Positions 26,061 through 35,123 are shown, numbered from the stretch's first letter. The stretch: 51,367 nt of DNA from Tsukamurella sp. 1534 (GCF_000312385.1 NZ_HE997626.1:871015-922381), one strand, 5' to 3'. Translations and numbers: made by a program. Notes: a model not told the origin generated them from the letters alone.

Positions 26061-26072
26061 AACTAACCAGTT
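26061..26072. promoter_or_regulatory. palindromic operator between SDR-glcG operon and TetR gene
   Basis: AACT-AACC-AGTT lies 11 bp upstream of the SDR GTG codon and next to its Shine-Dalgarno element, in the divergent gap with the TetR gene. A repressor bound there would cover the SDR leader. This is a typical TetR dyad length. Confidence 0.5.
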
Positions 26073-26154
26073 GGATACCTACGATTCCAGGGTGCCCTCG
26101 ATTGCAAAACCTGTCAACAGCCGGGCGGTCCGCACCCGGCGGTACCGTGACCTC

Positions 26155-26700
26155 GTGCCACCGGACGCCACAGACACCAAGCGACGCATCCTGGCCGCGG
26201 CTCACGACGAGTTCGCCGCCCGGGGGCTCGCCGGCGCCCGCATGGACCGGATCGCGGAATCGGCGTCCGCCAACAAGCGGTCGATCTACGTGCACTTCGG
26301 CCCCAAGGAGGAGCTGTTCGACCTGGTCGTGGGGCGGGCGCTGCACGCGATGTCCGCGGCGGTTCCGCTCACGCCGGAGGATCTGCCCGGGTACGCCGGC
26401 GCCCTCTTCGACTACGTGGCCGCGAACCCCGACATCCTGCGGCTCACGACCTGGTCCCGCCTCGAGCGCCCCGACGCGGCGGCGCCCGAGGCGGACGCCT
26501 ACGCGCCCAAGGTCGCCGCGCTCCGCGCGCAGCACGGCGCCGGCGCGGCCGACGTCCTGGCGCTCGTGATCGGCATGGCGACCGCGTGGCCGGCGGCATC
26601 GCCGGCGCTCCGCTCCCTCGCCGGCGACGACACCCCCGACCGGCTCGCCCGCCACCGGGCCGCACTCGTCGCCGCGGTCCGCGCCACGGTCACCGACTGA
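26155..26700 (+). CDS. TetR family transcriptional regulator
   Basis: A protein of 181 residues from GTG 26155. An in-frame GTG at 26092 would add 21 residues, but that stretch uses codons rare here (ATT, AAA, CCT) and looks non-coding; TACCGT 6 nt before 26155 fits a leaderless start. The helix-turn-helix is HDEFAARGLAGARMDRIAES, then ASANKRSIYVHFGPKEELF. The C-terminal domain is of the TetR_C_35-like kind. Divergent from the SDR-glcG pair and the likely regulator of it. Confidence 0.87.
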   Translation: MPPDATDTKRRILAAAHDEFAARGLAGARMDRIAESASANKRSIYVHFGPKEELFDLVVGRALHAMSAAVPLTPEDLPGYAGALFDYVAANPDILRLTTWSRLERPDAAAPEADAYAPKVAALRAQHGAGAADVLALVIGMATAWPAASPALRSLAGDDTPDRLARHRAALVAAVRATVTD

Positions 26701-26732
26701 GCCGTCACTCCGCGAACGCACTCTTTGCCATC

Positions 26733-26761
26733 TTGCATATTTCGCAGAGAGGTGGTTATCT
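26733..26761 (+). promoter_or_regulatory. promoter of the secreted protease gene
   Basis: TTGCAT (26733-26738), a 17-bp spacer and TTATCT (26756-26761) form a good sigma-70-like promoter in an unusually AT-rich patch. The leader to the ATG is about 70 nt. Confidence 0.55.
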
Positions 26762-26840
26762 CCTCTTCAGACCGCGCGTCGCGCGGGGGGCGGTGGCCGG
26801 GCCACCGGTCGACGAGGCTGACGAAGGACGGGGCGGAACG

Positions 26841-27707
26841 ATGGGCATGAAGCGCGTGATCGCGGGAGCGAGTGCGGCAATCGTGGTGCTGGGAGGTGCC
26901 GGCGTGCTGCCGGCGGCGACCGCGGCGCCCGCCCCCGCCGGCGCACGGACGGCGCTGCCGGTCGTGGGCCCGGGCTCGGAGATCGGCGTCGTGCAGGAGC
27001 GCCGCGCGAACGGCCGGGTACGGACCAAGACGTGCACCGTCGGTTTCGTCGCGGAGCGCCCGGACGGGCGGCGCGTCGCGGTGACCGCCGGGCACTGCGG
27101 CAGCCGCGGACAGCAGGTCGGGGCGCCGATCCCCGGCGAGCGCGGTGCGCTGCAGAAGGTGGGCACGGTGACGCAGTCCTCGAGCCCGCGCACCATGAAG
27201 GACCCCGAGACGGGCGAGCAGGTGCTGGTGAACCCGCAGGAGGCGGACTGGGCCGTGATCGACCTGCACCCGCGGATCCCGACCACGTCGAGCCGCGGCC
27301 CGGTGCGCCAGACCCGGGTGGGCGTGGCCCGCGTGGGCGAGCGGGTGTGCCAGCAGGGCGTCACCCTGGGGTGGCGCTGCGGCACGGTGCTCGCCGTGAC
27401 CCCCACGCAGATCCTCGCCGACATCACCTCGCGCCCCGGGGACAGCGGCGGCCCCCTGGTCCGGCTGTCCGACGGTGCCGCCCTCGGCATCACGACCGCC
27501 GGCACGGACGACGACGTCAAGCCCGGCGAACAGGCCACCATCTACTGGAGCGTGCGCGACGTGTTCGCGCGCGGCGGCGGGCTGCGCCTGGCCACCACGA
27601 ACCGGGGCGGCGTGCCCGCCCCGAACCGCGCAGCGGCGGGCGACGAGGAGCGCACCTTCCTGGCCGCGTCGGAGACGGTGGCGCTTCCCGTGGGCGCCGG
27701 TATCTGA
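26841..27707 (+). CDS. secreted trypsin-like serine protease (S1 type)
   Basis: A protein of 288 residues from ATG 26841. A Sec signal peptide (MGMKRVIAGASAAIVVLGGA, then ending near ATAAPAPAG) precedes a chymotrypsin-fold domain. The triad is readable: His in VTAGHCG, Asp in ADWAVIDL, Ser in RPGDSGGPL. Two Cys near the His (TCTVGF and GHCG) and two in VCQQGVTLGWRCG likely form disulfides. It resembles mycobacterial secreted proteases such as Rv1815. Low-complexity tail of about 50 residues. Substrate unknown; the upstream promoter suggests it is a single-gene unit. Confidence 0.88.
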   Translation: MGMKRVIAGASAAIVVLGGAGVLPAATAAPAPAGARTALPVVGPGSEIGVVQERRANGRVRTKTCTVGFVAERPDGRRVAVTAGHCGSRGQQVGAPIPGERGALQKVGTVTQSSSPRTMKDPETGEQVLVNPQEADWAVIDLHPRIPTTSSRGPVRQTRVGVARVGERVCQQGVTLGWRCGTVLAVTPTQILADITSRPGDSGGPLVRLSDGAALGITTAGTDDDVKPGEQATIYWSVRDVFARGGGLRLATTNRGGVPAPNRAAAGDEERTFLAASETVALPVGAGI

Positions 27708-27734
27708 CCCCGCTCGCCGACGGGCCGCGGTGGC

Positions 27735-27740
27735 TAGGCT
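27735..27740 (+). promoter_or_regulatory. -10 element for leaderless nfo
   Basis: TAGGCT lies 6 nt before the ATG at 27747 with no ribosome site, as in a leaderless mRNA. Confidence 0.5.
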
Positions 27741-27746
27741 GGGCGC

Positions 27747-28517
27747 ATGCGCATCGGTGCCCACGTCCGCAGTGACACCCACCCCGTCGAGACCGCGGAG
27801 CGGCTCGGGGTCGACGTCATCCAGATGTTCGTCTCCGACCCGCAGGGCTGGAAGAAGCCCGAGCCCCACCCGCAGACGGAGGCGCTGCGCGCGTCGCCGC
27901 TGGAGATCGTGGTGCACTCCGCCTACGTGATCAACGTGGCGAGCCTGAACAACCGGCTGCGCATGCCGTCCCGCAAGGCGGTGGAGAAGCAGGCCGCCGC
28001 GGCGGCCGACCTGGGCGCGTTCGGGCTCGTGGTGCACGGCGGACACCTGCGCGACGGGGAGGACCTGCAGGCGGGGATCGACAACTGGCGCAAGCTGTTC
28101 ACGCGCCAGGAGGAGAAGGGCGGCTTCGGCGTGCCGATCCTCATCGAGAACACCGCGGGCGGCGACGGCGCGATCGCGCGCCAGCTCGAGACCATCGACC
28201 GGCTGTGGGACGCGGTGGGCGATCAGGGCGCCGGCTTCTGCCTCGACACCTGCCACGCGTGGGCGGGCGGCGAGGAACTGCTCGGCATCGTGGAGCGCGT
28301 CCTGGCCATCACCGGCCGGATCGACCTGGTGCACCTCAACAACTCCCGCGACGAATTCGACTCGGCGCGCGACCGGCACGCCAACCTGCAGGACGGCACC
28401 ATCGACCCGGACCTGCTGGCCGACGTGGCACGCGCCGCCGGCGCGCCCGTCATCCTGGAGACCCCGTCCGACGGTCTCGAGGACGACGTGGCCTACCTCA
28501 AGGAGGCCCTGCTGTGA
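27747..28517 (+). CDS. nfo: deoxyribonuclease IV (AP endonuclease family 2)
   Basis: A protein of 256 residues from ATG 27747. A TIM-barrel AP endonuclease that cuts 5' of abasic sites in base-excision repair. Metal-ligand motifs are in place: MRIGAHVR at the start, VVHSAYVIN, LVVHGGH, PILIENTAGG, FCLDTCHAWA, HLNNSRDEFDSARDRHAN, and VILETPSDG. It corresponds to M. tuberculosis End (Rv0670), somewhat shorter than E. coli Nfo. Its TGA overlaps the GTG of the methyltransferase gene by 4 bp, so the two are translated together. Confidence 0.93.
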   Translation: MRIGAHVRSDTHPVETAERLGVDVIQMFVSDPQGWKKPEPHPQTEALRASPLEIVVHSAYVINVASLNNRLRMPSRKAVEKQAAAAADLGAFGLVVHGGHLRDGEDLQAGIDNWRKLFTRQEEKGGFGVPILIENTAGGDGAIARQLETIDRLWDAVGDQGAGFCLDTCHAWAGGEELLGIVERVLAITGRIDLVHLNNSRDEFDSARDRHANLQDGTIDPDLLADVARAAGAPVILETPSDGLEDDVAYLKEALL

Positions 28518-29200
28518 GCACCCCCGACGGGATCGACCGGACCGATCAGGAGCACGAGGAGGGCGAGATCGGCCCCGTCTCCGCCGCCGCGCTCGCGCAC
28601 GAGGAGAAGCAGATCCGCGGCGCCGAGCAGTGGGACGACCGCTACCGCTCGACGGACCTGGTCTGGGGCGCCCCGCCCGACCCCTGGATCGTCGAGCAGG
28701 TCACCGTGCTGCCGCCCGGCCGCGCGCTCGATGTGGGCTCCGGCGAGGGCAGGCACGCCCTGTGGCTCGCGACCCGCGCGTGGGACGTGACGGCGGTCGA
28801 CTACTCCCGAGTGGGCCTGGACAAGGCCGCGACGGTGGCCGCGCGCCAGCCGCGCACCGTCCGCGCCCGCCTGCACTGGACGGCCCTCGACGTCACCGTC
28901 GACCCGATCCCGAACGAGCCGTACGACCTGGCGCTGTGGGCGTACGTGCACCCCGATCCGGAGGACCGGGCCGCGGCGATCGCGAAGGTGGCGCGCGCGT
29001 TGGCGCCCGGCGGGCTGTTCCTGTTGGTCGCGCACGAGCGGGCCGATGCGCACCCCGACCTGCCCACGTTCGGGGCGGCCGAGCTGTCGGCGGCGCTGCC
29101 CGAGGACATGGTGGTGGAGCACGTCGAATGGCGAGAAAGTGACCCGCACCACGGAACGGGCGTTGACCTGGCGGTTCGCGCGCGGCGCCGGCGTGACTGA
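28514..29200 (+). CDS. class I SAM-dependent methyltransferase
   Basis: A protein of 228 residues from GTG 28514, overlapping nfo by GTGA. After an acidic N-terminus comes EEKQIRGAEQWDDRYRSTDLVWGAPPDPWIVE, which resembles tellurite-resistance/TehB-like methyltransferases. Motif I is ALDVGSGEGRHALWLA, motif II VTAVDYSRVGL, and the post-motif region LALWAYVHPDPEDR then ALAPGGLFLLVAHER. Target unknown. It has no repair signature of its own despite coupling to nfo. Confidence 0.85.
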   Translation: MSTPDGIDRTDQEHEEGEIGPVSAAALAHEEKQIRGAEQWDDRYRSTDLVWGAPPDPWIVEQVTVLPPGRALDVGSGEGRHALWLATRAWDVTAVDYSRVGLDKAATVAARQPRTVRARLHWTALDVTVDPIPNEPYDLALWAYVHPDPEDRAAAIAKVARALAPGGLFLLVAHERADAHPDLPTFGAAELSAALPEDMVVEHVEWRESDPHHGTGVDLAVRARRRRD

Positions 29201-29226
29201 CACGCGCGACTGCGGGGTGCTTGCAC

Positions 29227-29255
29227 TTGTTCGCACGCGCTCGGCGCGCTAATAT
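29227..29255 (+). promoter_or_regulatory. fadE5 promoter
   Basis: TTGTTC (29227-29232) and TAATAT (29250-29255) with a 17-bp spacer. The predicted start is near 29262, so the two tandem operators would sit at about +2 to +31, where a repressor would block promoter clearance. Confidence 0.6.
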
Positions 29256-29263
29256 TCACCTTA

Positions 29264-29277
29264 TTACCGACTGGTAA
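29264..29277. promoter_or_regulatory. TetR-type operator 1 upstream of fadE5
   Basis: TTACC-GACT-GGTAA is a perfect 14-bp dyad. Its core TAC-N6-GTA recurs at five other sites in the window, all near fatty-acyl genes or the TetR gene at 39887-40483. Confidence 0.75.
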
Positions 29278-29278
29278 C

Positions 29279-29292
29279 TTACCGGCTGGTAA
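29279..29292. promoter_or_regulatory. TetR-type operator 2 upstream of fadE5
   Basis: TTACC-GGCT-GGTAA, 15 bp downstream of operator 1 and differing from it at one base. The tandem placement suggests cooperative or side-by-side repressor binding. Confidence 0.75.
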
Positions 29293-29350
29293 CAGCCAGC
29301 CGAAACAAGAAGCTCGTCCGAAGCTCGAATCACGAAGGTGGATCAGCCCC

Positions 29351-31183
29351 ATGGGCCATTACAAGAGCAACGTCCGCGACATCGAGTTCAACCTCTTCGA
29401 GGACCTCGGCGTCGGTGAGGTGCTGGAGTCCGGCGCCTACGGCGACCTCGACGCCGACACCGCCAAGGAGATGCTGCGTGAGGCGGCCCGTCAGGCCGAG
29501 GGCCCCATCGCCGAGTCCTTCGCCGAAGCCGACCGCAACCCGCCCGTCTTCGACCCGGAGACGCACGAGGTGACGATCAACGAGGCCTTCAAGAAGTCGC
29601 AGGCCATCTTCTCCGACGGCGGCTGGTCCTACCTCGGCCTCGACGACGAGCTGGGCGGCACCGATGTGCCCCGCTCGCTCTACTGGGCGATCGGCGAGCT
29701 CTTCCTGGGCGCCAACCCGCCCGTCTTCATGTTCGCCGCCGGCCCCGGCTTCGCGCAGATCCTGCACGACGAGGGCACGGACGAGCAGAAGAAGTGGGCC
29801 AAGATCGCCGCCGAGCGCAACTGGAACGCCACCATGGTGCTCACCGAGCCGGACGCCGGCTCCGACGTGGGCGCGGGCCGCACCAAGGCCGTCAAGCAGG
29901 AGGACGGCTCCTGGCACATCGAGGGCGTGAAGCGCTTCATCACCTCCGCGGTGATGGACGGCATGTTCGAGTCGACCTTCCACCTCGTGCTGGCCCGCCC
30001 CGAGGGCGGCGCCCCCGGCACCAAGGGCCTGGGCCTGTACTTCGTGCCGAAGCACCACTTCGACGAGCAGGGCAACCTCGGCGAGGAGAACGGCGTCTAC
30101 GTCACCGGCGTCGAGCACAAGATGGGCATCAAGACCTCCACCACCTGTGAGGTCACCTTCGGCGGCCACGGCAAGCCCGCCAAGGGCTGGCTGGTGGGCG
30201 AGGAGATCAAGGGCATCGCGCAGATGTTCAAGGTCATCGAGCACGCCCGCATGATGGTGGGCACCAAGGCCATCGGCACCCTCTCGACCGGATACCTCAA
30301 CGCGCTGGACTACGCCAAGGAGCGCGTCCAGGGCGCCGATCTGACGCAGATGGCCGACAAGACCGCGCCGCGCGTGACCATCACGCACCACCCGGACGTG
30401 CGCCGGTCGCTGCTGACCCAGAAGGCGTACGCCGAGGGCCTGCGCGCCGTGTACCTGTACACCGCCGCGCATCAGGACGTCCGCACCGCGACCCCGGTCT
30501 CGGGTGCCGACGCCGAGATGGCGCACAAGGTCAACGACCTGCTGCTCCCGATCGTCAAGGGCGTCGGCTCCGAGCGCGCCTTCACCCTGCTCGGCCAGGA
30601 GTCGCTGCAGACCTTCGGCGGCTCGGGCTTCCTGCAGGACTACCCGATCGAGCAGTACGTCCGCGATTCGAAGATCGACTCGCTGTACGAGGGCACCACC
30701 GCCATCCAGGCGCAGGACTTCTTCTTCCGCAAGATCCTCCGGGACCGCGGCGCGGCCCTGGGCCACGTGTCCGGCGAGATCACGAAGTTCATCGAGGCCA
30801 ACGCCGGCGGCCCGTTCGCCGCGTCGGTGGCGCACCTCAAGACCGCCGCCGAGGACGTGCAGGCCATGGCCGCCACCCTCACCGGTTTCGCGCTGGCCTC
30901 GCAGGAGAAGCCGGAGGAGCTGTACAAGGTGGGCCTCGGCTCGGTGCGCTTCCTCATGGCGGTCGGCGACCTGATGATCGGCTGGCGCCTGCTGCACCAG
31001 GCCGTCGTCGCGCAGGCCGCGATCGACGCGGGCGCCTCGGACAAGGACACGCCGTTCTACCAGGGCAAGGTCGGCGTCGCGAAGTTCTTCGCCGCCAACA
31101 TGCTGCCGCTGCTGACCTCCACCAAGGACGTCATCGCGGCCCTCGACAACGAGGCGATGGAGCTCGACGAGGCCGCGTTCTGA
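29351..31183 (+). CDS. fadE5: acyl-CoA dehydrogenase FadE5
   Basis: A protein of 610 residues from ATG 29351, matching mycobacterial FadE5 (Rv0244c), a broad-range acyl-CoA dehydrogenase for the first step of beta-oxidation. Flavin and substrate motifs: [46 protein letters not shown], and the catalytic base Glu447 in YEGTTAIQ. It is of the long type with N- and C-terminal extensions rather than the 380-residue standard enzyme. Expression is probably set by the two TTACC...GGTAA operators. It is monocistronic, closed by a strong terminator. Confidence 0.95.
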   Translation: MGHYKSNVRDIEFNLFEDLGVGEVLESGAYGDLDADTAKEMLREAARQAEGPIAESFAEADRNPPVFDPETHEVTINEAFKKSQAIFSDGGWSYLGLDDELGGTDVPRSLYWAIGELFLGANPPVFMFAAGPGFAQILHDEGTDEQKKWAKIAAERNWNATMVLTEPDAGSDVGAGRTKAVKQEDGSWHIEGVKRFITSAVMDGMFESTFHLVLARPEGGAPGTKGLGLYFVPKHHFDEQGNLGEENGVYVTGVEHKMGIKTSTTCEVTFGGHGKPAKGWLVGEEIKGIAQMFKVIEHARMMVGTKAIGTLSTGYLNALDYAKERVQGADLTQMADKTAPRVTITHHPDVRRSLLTQKAYAEGLRAVYLYTAAHQDVRTATPVSGADAEMAHKVNDLLLPIVKGVGSERAFTLLGQESLQTFGGSGFLQDYPIEQYVRDSKIDSLYEGTTAIQAQDFFFRKILRDRGAALGHVSGEITKFIEANAGGPFAASVAHLKTAAEDVQAMAATLTGFALASQEKPEELYKVGLGSVRFLMAVGDLMIGWRLLHQAVVAQAAIDAGASDKDTPFYQGKVGVAKFFAANMLPLLTSTKDVIAALDNEAMELDEAAF

Positions 31184-31217
31184 TCCGCGCCACCACGCGC
31201 TGACACAGCACCGACGA

Positions 31218-31249
31218 CGGGCGCCCCGACCACGCGGTCGGGGCGCCCG
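31218..31249 (+). terminator. fadE5 terminator
   Basis: A 14-bp stem, whose inner arms are GGGCGCCCCGACC and GGTCGGGGCGCCC, closes an ACGC loop and is followed by TTT. It lies 35 nt after the fadE5 stop. Confidence 0.85.
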
Positions 31250-31306
31250 CGTCGTTTCCCCCCCTCCCGGCCTCCGCGTGCCCGCGGACCGTCGGGCACC
31301 GGCCCG

Positions 31307-31312
31307 TAGGAT
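31307..31312 (+). promoter_or_regulatory. -10 element of the ABC-like/YhgE operon
   Basis: TAGGAT lies 42 bp upstream of the ATG of the ATPase-like gene and after the fadE5 terminator. A -35 is not clear. Confidence 0.35.
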
Positions 31313-31354
31313 GCGGAATTGACCTGCGCCCGACGATCAGCGGAGAGCCATCGC

Positions 31355-32023
31355 ATGGAGCAAGACACCCCCGAGGACGTCGTCATCAGGGCCCGCGACC
31401 TGGGCGTCGACGGCGAACACGGTCCCCTCTTCCAGGGCATCGACCTGGACATCGGCTCCGGTTTCCACGCGATCCAGATGCCCGCGGGCCGGGACCAGGA
31501 CGCGCTGCTGCTGACCCTCGCGGGCCGGCTCAGGCCGAGCCACGGCACCGTCGACGCGCTCGGCGCCACCAGCCCTTCGGCGATCCGCCGCAAGTGCGCC
31601 ATCGCCGCGTTCGAGGACATCGACGACCTGGACGAGACGGTCACCGTCGAGACGGTGCTCGCCGAACAGCGGCGCTGGCTCGCGCCGTGGTACTCGATGG
31701 TGCCGCTCAGCGCCGGCCGGCTCGAGCTGGACCAGGTGTTCGGCGACGTCGAGCGGCCCTCCCCCAAGACCCGGATCGTCGAGCTCACGGACCTGCAGCT
31801 GTTCCTGTTGCGGATCACCCTGGCCCTGCTCGGCGACCGCCCGATCCTGGTCGTGGGCGACCTGGAGCAGGTCCGCGACAACCCCGGCCGGTTCGAGGCG
31901 GCCCAGCGCCTGGGCGCCGTCGCGACCCGGTACACCGTCGTCGTGGGGGTCACCAACCCCCTCGGCGGGACCGCGCCCGAACACACCCTGCACGATCGCC
32001 GCGCGCTCACCCGGAAGGACTGA
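31355..32023 (+). CDS. degenerate ABC ATPase-like protein paired with YhgE
   Basis: A protein of 222 residues from ATG 31355, preceded by GGAGAG. The fold order is that of an ABC nucleotide-binding domain, but the catalytic motifs are lost. The Walker A position (about 43-51) reads PAGRDQDAL with no GKS/T. The signature loop (about 145-155) reads TDLQLFLLR instead of LSGGQ. Walker B (about 164-171) is ILVVGDLE, and there is no switch His near VVVGVTNP. It is thus probably unable to hydrolyse ATP and may act as a scaffold or regulator of the YhgE protein encoded 2 nt downstream. Confidence 0.75.
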   Translation: MEQDTPEDVVIRARDLGVDGEHGPLFQGIDLDIGSGFHAIQMPAGRDQDALLLTLAGRLRPSHGTVDALGATSPSAIRRKCAIAAFEDIDDLDETVTVETVLAEQRRWLAPWYSMVPLSAGRLELDQVFGDVERPSPKTRIVELTDLQLFLLRITLALLGDRPILVVGDLEQVRDNPGRFEAAQRLGAVATRYTVVVGVTNPLGGTAPEHTLHDRRALTRKD

Positions 32024-32025
32024 CG

Positions 32026-34017
32026 ATGCCCAAGACCGACAGGAACCGGTTCGTCCCCATCGCCGCGGGCCTCGCCTTCGGCTCCGAGATCAAGCGGTTC
32101 GGCCGCAGCCGGCTGACCCGCGCCGCCATCGTGGTGCTGATGCTGCTGCCGCTCGTGTACGGCGCGCTCTACCTGTGGGCGTTCTGGGACCCGTTCGGCA
32201 ACGTGAACAAGATGCCGGTCGCGCTGGTCAACGCGGACAAGGGCGCCGAGGTCAAGGGCCAGAAGATCAACGCGGGCTCCGAGGTGGAGAAGTCCCTCAA
32301 GGACGACGAGAGCCTGGACTGGAACGTCGTCTCGCCCGAGGAGGCCGCGCAGGGCGTCAAGGACGGCACCTACTACTTCATGCTGGAGCTGCCGGAGAAC
32401 TTCTCCTCCGCGATCTCCTCCCCCATGAGCGGCAAGCCCGAGAAGGCGCAGCTGCGCGCCGTCTACAACGACGCCAACAACTACATCTCCTCCACCATCG
32501 GCCAGACCGCCATGTCGCAGGTGCTCAACGCGGTGTCCACGCGCATCTCGGGGCAGGCCGTCAACCAGGTGCTGTCCATGATGATCACGGCCGGCTCGGG
32601 GATCGAACAGGCCGCCGACGGGGCCGGCAAACTGGCCGACGGTCTCGTCACGGCCGACGACGGTGCCGGGCAGCTCGCGTCCGGCCTGGCGACCGCGAAG
32701 ACGGGCTCCGCGCAGCTCAAGACCGGTTCGCAGCAGCTCTCCGACGGCATCAACCAGGCCACCGACCCGATCCTCGCGGTGACCCGCGCGCTCTCCGGGC
32801 TGGGCGGGAACACCCAGCAGCTGCAACAGAGCGCGGCCGCCCTCACCGAGGCCGCGGACAAGGCGGGGGCGTTCGCCAAGACGCAGGACACCGCCCTCGC
32901 CGGGATCGACGCGGCGATCGCGCAGCTGAACGCCAGCCCCGACCCCGGCGCGCGGCACGCCGCCGACGGCCTCCGCGCGGTGCGCGCGCAGCTCGCGCAG
33001 GCGTCCATGACCGCGGCGGCCAAGCAGCAGCTCCTCACCGCGCAGAACGGCGCGATCGCGCTCACCGAGCAGCTGCGCACGCCCGGCAGCCCGCTGCAGA
33101 CGGTGCTCTCGAAGGTGGGCGGCACCGGGGACGAACTCACCGGCAAGCTGAACCAGCTCCGGGACGGGGCCGCGCAGGTGGCCGCGGGGAACGCCCAGCT
33201 CGACGGCGGGATCACGCAGCTGTCCGACGGTGCCGGCAAGCTCAAGGACGGCACGGGGCAGCTCAAGGACGGCAGCCGGGAGCTGGCGACCAAGCTGCAC
33301 GAGGGCGCGGGCGCGGTGCCCAAGTGGTCTCCCGAGCAGACCAGCCAGGTCGCCTCGACCATCGGCGGGCCGGTGTCGCTGGACGCGCAGCACGAGAACC
33401 GCGCCCCGAACTTCGGCACCGGCATGGCTCCGTTCTTCCTCACCCTGGCGCTGTTCTTCGGCGCACTGGTGCTGTGGATGGTGTTCCGCCCGTTGCAGAA
33501 CCGCGCCATCGCCGCCGAGGTGCTGGCCATCCGCGTGGTCATGGCGAGCTACCTGCCCGCCGCCGCGATCGCCCTGTGCCAGGCCGTGATCCTGTACTGC
33601 GTCGTGCGGTTCGGGCTCGGCTTGGAAGTGGCCCACCCCGTGGCCGTGCTGTTCTTCATGATGGGGGTGTCGCTGGCCTTCGTGGCCTTCACGCAGGCGG
33701 TGAACGCCCTCGTGGGGCCCGCCGTGGGGCGCGTGCTCATCATGGCGCTGCTCATGCTGCAGTTGGTCAGTTCGGGCGGCATGTATCCCGTGGAGACCAC
33801 CGCGAAACCGTTCCAGTTCCTGCACACGTACGATCCGATGACATACGGAGTCAACGGTTTACGCCAATTGGTCTCCGGCGGCATCGACCACCGGCTGTGG
33901 CAGGCGATCGGGGTGATGATCTTCCTCTGGGTCGTCTCCGTCACCGTCTCGTGCCTCTCGGCGCGGCGTAACCGGCTGTGGAACCTGGACCGGCTCATCC
34001 CCGCGATCAAGATCTGA
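32026..34017 (+). CDS. YhgE/Pip domain membrane protein
   Basis: A protein of 663 residues from ATG 32026, with GGAAGGA about 7 nt upstream. Topology: one N-terminal helix (about 27-47), a large extracytoplasmic domain (about 50-455), then five or so C-terminal helices (about 465-640), the ABC-2-like arrangement of YhgE/Pip proteins. The outer domain contains heptad-like Gly/Ser/Leu repeats (LADGLVTADDGAGQLASGLA, LKDGTGQLKDGSRELA), typical of the family's coiled-coil stalk. Relatives are phage receptors, EsaA-like secretion proteins or putative exporters. It follows the degenerate ATPase gene, forming an operon. Confidence 0.9.
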   Translation: MPKTDRNRFVPIAAGLAFGSEIKRFGRSRLTRAAIVVLMLLPLVYGALYLWAFWDPFGNVNKMPVALVNADKGAEVKGQKINAGSEVEKSLKDDESLDWNVVSPEEAAQGVKDGTYYFMLELPENFSSAISSPMSGKPEKAQLRAVYNDANNYISSTIGQTAMSQVLNAVSTRISGQAVNQVLSMMITAGSGIEQAADGAGKLADGLVTADDGAGQLASGLATAKTGSAQLKTGSQQLSDGINQATDPILAVTRALSGLGGNTQQLQQSAAALTEAADKAGAFAKTQDTALAGIDAAIAQLNASPDPGARHAADGLRAVRAQLAQASMTAAAKQQLLTAQNGAIALTEQLRTPGSPLQTVLSKVGGTGDELTGKLNQLRDGAAQVAAGNAQLDGGITQLSDGAGKLKDGTGQLKDGSRELATKLHEGAGAVPKWSPEQTSQVASTIGGPVSLDAQHENRAPNFGTGMAPFFLTLALFFGALVLWMVFRPLQNRAIAAEVLAIRVVMASYLPAAAIALCQAVILYCVVRFGLGLEVAHPVAVLFFMMGVSLAFVAFTQAVNALVGPAVGRVLIMALLMLQLVSSGGMYPVETTAKPFQFLHTYDPMTYGVNGLRQLVSGGIDHRLWQAIGVMIFLWVVSVTVSCLSARRNRLWNLDRLIPAIKI

Positions 34018-35123
34018 CCATCTCCTCCGCCGCCGCCCCCGAGCACCCCGTCGACCGGATCCCCGCGCTGACGGGGCTCCGGGCGGTCGCCGCGTTCGGG
34101 GTGTGCGTGACGCACGCCGCGTTCTGGGCGGGCGATTTCACGCCGGACGCGTGGGGCGCGGCGTACGCGCGCCTCGAGACCGCGGTGCCGGTGTTCTTCG
34201 CGCTGTCGGGGTACCTGCTGGCGCGCCCGTGGATCGCGTGGGCCCGCGGCGGACCGTCGCCGGACCTGCGCCGGTACGCACGGCACCGGGCGTGGCGGAT
34301 CCTGCCCGCGTACTGGACGGTGGTCACCGTCGTCTACGTGATCTACCTGTGGCGGCCCGATGCCTCGCCGCACGGGCACGGCTGGGGCGGCTACCTGCGG
34401 CACCTGCTGTTCGTGCAGATCTACGGCGTGGGGCACGTGCACACGGGCCTCGCTCAGATGTGGAGCATGTGCGTGGAGGTGGCGTTCTACCTGGCGCTGC
34501 CGCTGCTGGGGCTCGCCCTGGTGCGGTGTGCGCCGCGGATGTGGCCGGTGCCGGCCGCGATGGTGCTGCTCGCCGCCGGGTGGATCGCGCTGGTCACCGC
34601 CACCGAGGTGTTCGGCAAGACGGCCCGGTCCTGGCCGCCGGGGTACGCGGCCGCGTTCGCGGCGGGCATCGTCGCGGCGCTGACGGTGGGCCGGGTGCCG
34701 TGGACCCGCGGCCTGCGGCTGGGGCTGCTGGCGGGCGCGCTGGCGGCGTACGGGCTGCTGGTGACGCCGCTCGCGGGCCCGATCGACCTGCGGCTGCCCT
34801 CGCCCGGGCAGGGCGTGGCCAAGTACCTGCTGGAGGCGCTCGTCGGCGGGCTGCTGGTGGCCGCCGCGGCGGGCGGACCGTCGCGGGTGCTGGGGTCGCG
34901 CCCCATGGTGTGGCTGGGCTCGATCAGCTACGAGTACTTCCTGATCCACGTCATGGTGATGGACGTGGTGGTGCTGAATCTCTTCGGCTGGACGCTGTTC
35001 CAGGGGTCGACGTGGGCGATCGTCGCGGTGACCACGGCGATCACGGTGCCGCTGTCGTGGGCGCTGAACCGCTCCGTGGACCGCCTGCGCGCTAGCGCCG
35101 CAGTGCCGAGACGGTGGCGTTGA
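33978..35123 (+). CDS. acyltransferase family membrane protein (OafA/AT3 type)
   Basis: A protein of 381 residues if started at GTG 33978, which overlaps the YhgE gene by 40 bp. There is no later ATG/GTG/TTG before the domain, so the start is uncertain. About ten membrane helices; the AT3 signature is visible (ALTGLRAVAAFGVCVTHAAF with the catalytic-type His, RYARHRAWRILPAYWTVV with the conserved Arg, and MWSMCVEVAFYLALPLLG). Such enzymes transfer acetyl or other acyl groups onto sugars or lipids on the outer face. The substrate is unknown. Its last 32 bp overlap the convergent gene. Confidence 0.85.
   Translation: MEPGPAHPRDQDLTISSAAAPEHPVDRIPALTGLRAVAAFGVCVTHAAFWAGDFTPDAWGAAYARLETAVPVFFALSGYLLARPWIAWARGGPSPDLRRYARHRAWRILPAYWTVVTVVYVIYLWRPDASPHGHGWGGYLRHLLFVQIYGVGHVHTGLAQMWSMCVEVAFYLALPLLGLALVRCAPRMWPVPAAMVLLAAGWIALVTATEVFGKTARSWPPGYAAAFAAGIVAALTVGRVPWTRGLRLGLLAGALAAYGLLVTPLAGPIDLRLPSPGQGVAKYLLEALVGGLLVAAAAGGPSRVLGSRPMVWLGSISYEYFLIHVMVMDVVVLNLFGWTLFQGSTWAIVAVTTAITVPLSWALNRSVDRLRASAAVPRRWR

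Noticed and set aside
26092-26154. Upstream GTG start for the TetR gene
   Set aside because: The 21 extra codons include several that are rare in this genome, and the helix-turn-helix would sit too far from the N-terminus.
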